From NCBI GenBank assembly GCA_025062325.1, contig JANXAL010000015.1, forward strand, positions 1 through 64,000: a stretch of 64,000 bases of DNA. Direction: 5' to 3'. Shown here piece by piece: positions 61,535 through 64,000 of this stretch. Both the position numbers and the translations under genes were made by a program. Below the pieces are notes generated by a model. That model was not told the DNA's origin. It ran no database searches and worked only from the letters and a program-made list of their open reading frames with translations. The first letter of the stretch is position 1. Every line of letters begins with the position of its first letter. This stretch comes from Roseiflexus sp. Lineage in GTDB: Bacteria > Chloroflexota > Chloroflexia > Chloroflexales > Roseiflexaceae.

Positions 61535-64000
61535 ATGACTACTGCCGAGTCGTCGTTGGAGACCGTTGAATTGCCGCATCTGGCGCGCGCCATTGAGCTG
61601 GCGCTGCGGCTGGGGGACGCCGGCGCCGCCTGGCGCGCAGCGCACGCGCTCCGGCGCGTGTTTCCTGAAGCAATCGCCACGCAGGTCTGGCTGGGGCAGG
61701 CGTTGCTCGACGCCGGAAACGCCGCTGTCGCAGTGGACTATTTCCGGCGTGCGCTGCGCCTGAACCCGCTCGATGCCGTTGCCTGGGCAGGGCTGGCGGG
61801 CGCGCTGGCGCGCACCGGGCAGGAGAAGGCGGCGGCCGCGGCGTTGAGTCGCGCGGCGCTGCACGATCCGCTTGGCAGCGCCGCGCTTGCGCCCGGCATC
61901 GCACCCGAACAATCCTCCGCTGGCAGAGGCATCGAATATCTGCGCCGGGGTCTCGCTGAACTGGCGGTTGCTGAGCTTGCGACCGCGCTCGCACGTTTCC
62001 CGCGCCGCGACGATCTGCGCCTGTACTATATCGAAGCATTGCGCCGCAGCGGTGATCCGGCTGGCGCGCGTCTCGCATATGCACAACTCACGTCGCCGGA
62101 CGCCGGTCATCTTCCGGCGCTCCTCGTGCGCGCCGCGCTGCACGAGAACGAGATAGCAGCACGGCAGCGCTGCGCAGCATACGACCCCGACGGTCGCCTG
62201 ACGCGCCGCTTCTTTGCGCCCGAAACTCCTCCCTGGACGCTTCCGCCGCCGCCCGCCGTGCACTGGCACGAGGAGTTTGATCCGATGCTGCCGTATCTGG
62301 AACACCCACCAGCACAGCGGGCATCGACCGAGACCGCCAGCGACTATACCCACGCCACCCGGCCCATGGCAGCGCCAAAACGTTTCCCGGAAACAAGCGT
62401 CCCGCAGCATCCCGCGACGGAAGGCGTCAACGGACAGGAAGCTGCACCACACCCGTCGGTTGCATACGAACGCCACGCCACGCAACCGGAGAGCGCTGCC
62501 GATCCAGAGGTCAAGAACTTCATCGCTACAGCGGAGCGAGTGCGCCAGCGCCTGATCGACGCCAGCGCAGCGCCAAAACCGCTTCTGCCGTATGCCGATA
62601 GCCGGACATTCACCCAGATAGTGCTGTCATCACGCGCGGCATTGCACCAGCGTTTCGGCGCCGACGGGTTTGCAGCGCTGGATCGGCGGTTGCGGCAGTA
62701 CGCGACGGCGTTGCAACGACGTGGCGTGATGGCGCATATCTGCTACTGTGACGACGCAGACTCACTGCGACTTGAGGATGGCGTCGCTACCGCACCCGTT
62801 GCGGCTGAGGCAGGAGCGCTGCGCGATCTGCTGCGCACCCTTTCCGGCGCGCTCGCTGAACGCGGGCGAGCGCTGGGCGCCGCGCTGATCATCGGCGGCG
62901 ACGAGATCGTGCCATTCCACCGTCTGCCCAACCCGCTGCCCGACGATGACATCGTCGTTCTCTCCGACAACCCGTATGCCACCGACGACCCGGCATACAT
63001 CGCGCCGCAACGCATGGTTGCACGCCTTCCCGACGGCAACTCCGGCGATCCATCTCTGCTGTTTGCCCAGCTTGACCGGATGACGGCATACCACTACGGC
63101 AGTCGCCCACAAGCGAACCGATCGCGCCGGTTCTTCGGTCGACGCCGGGCGCACGATGCGCCCGAACTGGACATCTGGAGCGCCGGGTACTGCGCCGAAA
63201 TCTGGAAAGACGTGTCGCGCGCCGTGCTCGACGCGCTCACAGCCGACGCGCCGCTCACCTCAAGCCCGCCGCACCTCGCCGAAACCCTCGATCTGCGCGC
63301 GCTGCACAACCGGCGATTGCTCTACTTCAATCTCCACGGCGCTGCCGGGCTGCCCAACTTCTACGGGCAGCCCGACACCGTCTGGCCCGGCGCGGCGACG
63401 CGCCTGCCGGTGGCGCTGCGCCCCAATCAGGTTGACGCGGATATGGCTGATGGCGTGCTGATCCTGAGCGAAGCATGCTATGGTGCCGAAATCATCGGAC
63501 GCACCGTTGATACCTCCATCCCGCTGCGCGCGCTAGCGCGCGGCGCGCTCGCCGTCGTCGGCGCGACGGTCAACGCCTACGGCAGCCTGAGCGATCCCCT
63601 GATCGGCGCCGACCTCCTGTTCCAGCACATACTGAAGCATCTGGCGCGCGGCGAGCCGATCGGTCGCGCGCTCCACCAGGCGCGGATCGAATTTGCACAG
63701 GAGATGTACCGCCGCCAGGGGTTCCTCGACGATGTGGACATCAAGACGCTGATTGAATTTGTGCTCCTCGGCGATCCGTGGGGCGCACTCTACGATGCCG
63801 ACATCGAACCAAAACCGTGGAACGCCGACCGCACGATCGTGGCGCTGGAGCGGATGCCAAAGCCGCGCGCGTGCGTAGTGCTCGACGAGGCGGAAGCGCC
63901 GCGCGATGCGTTGCAGCGCGCCCGCGCCGTCTTGCGCCGGGTGCTGCCGCACGGCGCTGCGCTGCCGCTGCGCATCACCGCACAGCTCAACCCGCGCCGC
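61535..64000 (+). CDS. TPR plus C25/caspase-like cysteine protease (3' partial)
   Basis: 822 residues are encoded before the window ends, with no stop. Residues about 5-210 are TPR-like helices. From about 440 there is a C25 (gingipain-like) caspase-fold domain. A strand-loop ALIIGGDEIVPF, then SDNPYATDDP and a glycine-rich 'RLPDG' segment precede the catalytic dyad: H601 in YFNLHGAAG and C648 in ILSEACYGAE. LGDPWGALYD closes the fold. Such proteases are effectors of regulated cell death or conflict systems in filamentous bacteria. Start ATG at 61535 with GGAAA upstream. The TPRs suggest direct contact with the NACHT-TPR protein. Confidence 0.82.
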   Translation, partial: MTTAESSLETVELPHLARAIELALRLGDAGAAWRAAHALRRVFPEAIATQVWLGQALLDAGNAAVAVDYFRRALRLNPLDAVAWAGLAGALARTGQEKAAAAALSRAALHDPLGSAALAPGIAPEQSSAGRGIEYLRRGLAELAVAELATALARFPRRDDLRLYYIEALRRSGDPAGARLAYAQLTSPDAGHLPALLVRAALHENEIAARQRCAAYDPDGRLTRRFFAPETPPWTLPPPPAVHWHEEFDPMLPYLEHPPAQRASTETASDYTHATRPMAAPKRFPETSVPQHPATEGVNGQEAAPHPSVAYERHATQPESAADPEVKNFIATAERVRQRLIDASAAPKPLLPYADSRTFTQIVLSSRAALHQRFGADGFAALDRRLRQYATALQRRGVMAHICYCDDADSLRLEDGVATAPVAAEAGALRDLLRTLSGALAERGRALGAALIIGGDEIVPFHRLPNPLPDDDIVVLSDNPYATDDPAYIAPQRMVARLPDGNSGDPSLLFAQLDRMTAYHYGSRPQANRSRRFFGRRRAHDAPELDIWSAGYCAEIWKDVSRAVLDALTADAPLTSSPPHLAETLDLRALHNRRLLYFNLHGAAGLPNFYGQPDTVWPGAATRLPVALRPNQVDADMADGVLILSEACYGAEIIGRTVDTSIPLRALARGALAVVGATVNAYGSLSDPLIGADLLFQHILKHLARGEPIGRALHQARIEFAQEMYRRQGFLDDVDIKTLIEFVLLGDPWGALYDADIEPKPWNADRTIVALERMPKPRACVVLDEAEAPRDALQRARAVLRRVLPHGAALPLRITAQLNPRR

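Noticed and set aside
60932-62485. Minus-strand open frame of 517 codons across the NACHT-TPR end and the protease start
   Set aside because: It crosses two well-supported plus-strand genes and the microprotein, and has Cys/Arg-rich shadow composition.

Overview
The window looks like chromosome of a GC-rich, filamentous Chloroflexota bacterium, most likely Roseiflexus or a close relative. This is an inference from gene content and codon style (Rex, sufR-sufCDSUB, tandem PTPS, a Liv-type transporter, NACHT/TPR and caspase-like proteins, many dispersed intergenic repeats). It was not checked against a database.

Layout. (1) 1-16146 is one tightly packed plus-strand operon of twelve genes. It mixes Tad/CpaF-type parts (CpaF/VirB11-like ATPase, TadB-like and TadC-like membrane proteins) with parts of a monoderm type IV secretion system: a VirB8/TcpC-like protein, a VirB6/TrbL-like protein, a peptidoglycan hydrolase with an M15 peptidase nested in an M23 peptidase, two small membrane proteins in VirB2/VirB3 positions, a VirB4 apparently split over two genes, a PEGA/beta-propeller protein, and an FtsK/VirD4-like protein that has lost its ATPase motifs. 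(2) 16143-16906 is rex with its own promoter. (3) 17714-23505 is a branched-chain amino-acid type ABC transporter. (4) 23819-26580 is a more AT-rich restriction-modification island: C5-cytosine methyltransferase, endonuclease, Vsr and a broken ORF. (5) 26910-33048 (minus) is the Fe-S assembly operon sufR-C-D-S-U-B with a clear sigma-70 promoter. (6) 33189-37568 (minus) holds an SDR, folE, a tandem PTPS and a PatB-type lyase, separated by repeat-rich spacers.

(7) 37837-50913 is mostly housekeeping: HD-GYP response regulator, YhfC-like membrane protein, a membrane protein, pepA, a CopZ-like chaperone, a lipoprotein, guaB with an attenuator-like leader, a GT-C-like membrane protein, tRNA-Gly(TCC), a PfkB kinase, a MoxR ATPase and a LuxR-type regulator. 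(8) 51205-64000 is an accessory region. It has an amidase with three repeats, a membrane GAF protein, a small membrane protein, a 2261-residue NACHT-TPR protein, a 28-residue acidic proline-rich microprotein with a perfect ribosome binding site, and a TPR/C25 (gingipain- or caspase-like) protease that runs off the end.

The two most promising systems are the Tad/T4SS hybrid operon and the NACHT-TPR / microprotein / caspase-like protease module. A third theme is repeats. Several dispersed repeat families fill the intergenic spaces, and two of them also sit in frame inside genes of the secretion operon. A three-unit 61-bp array with CRISPR-like geometry sits inside one of the dispersed elements.
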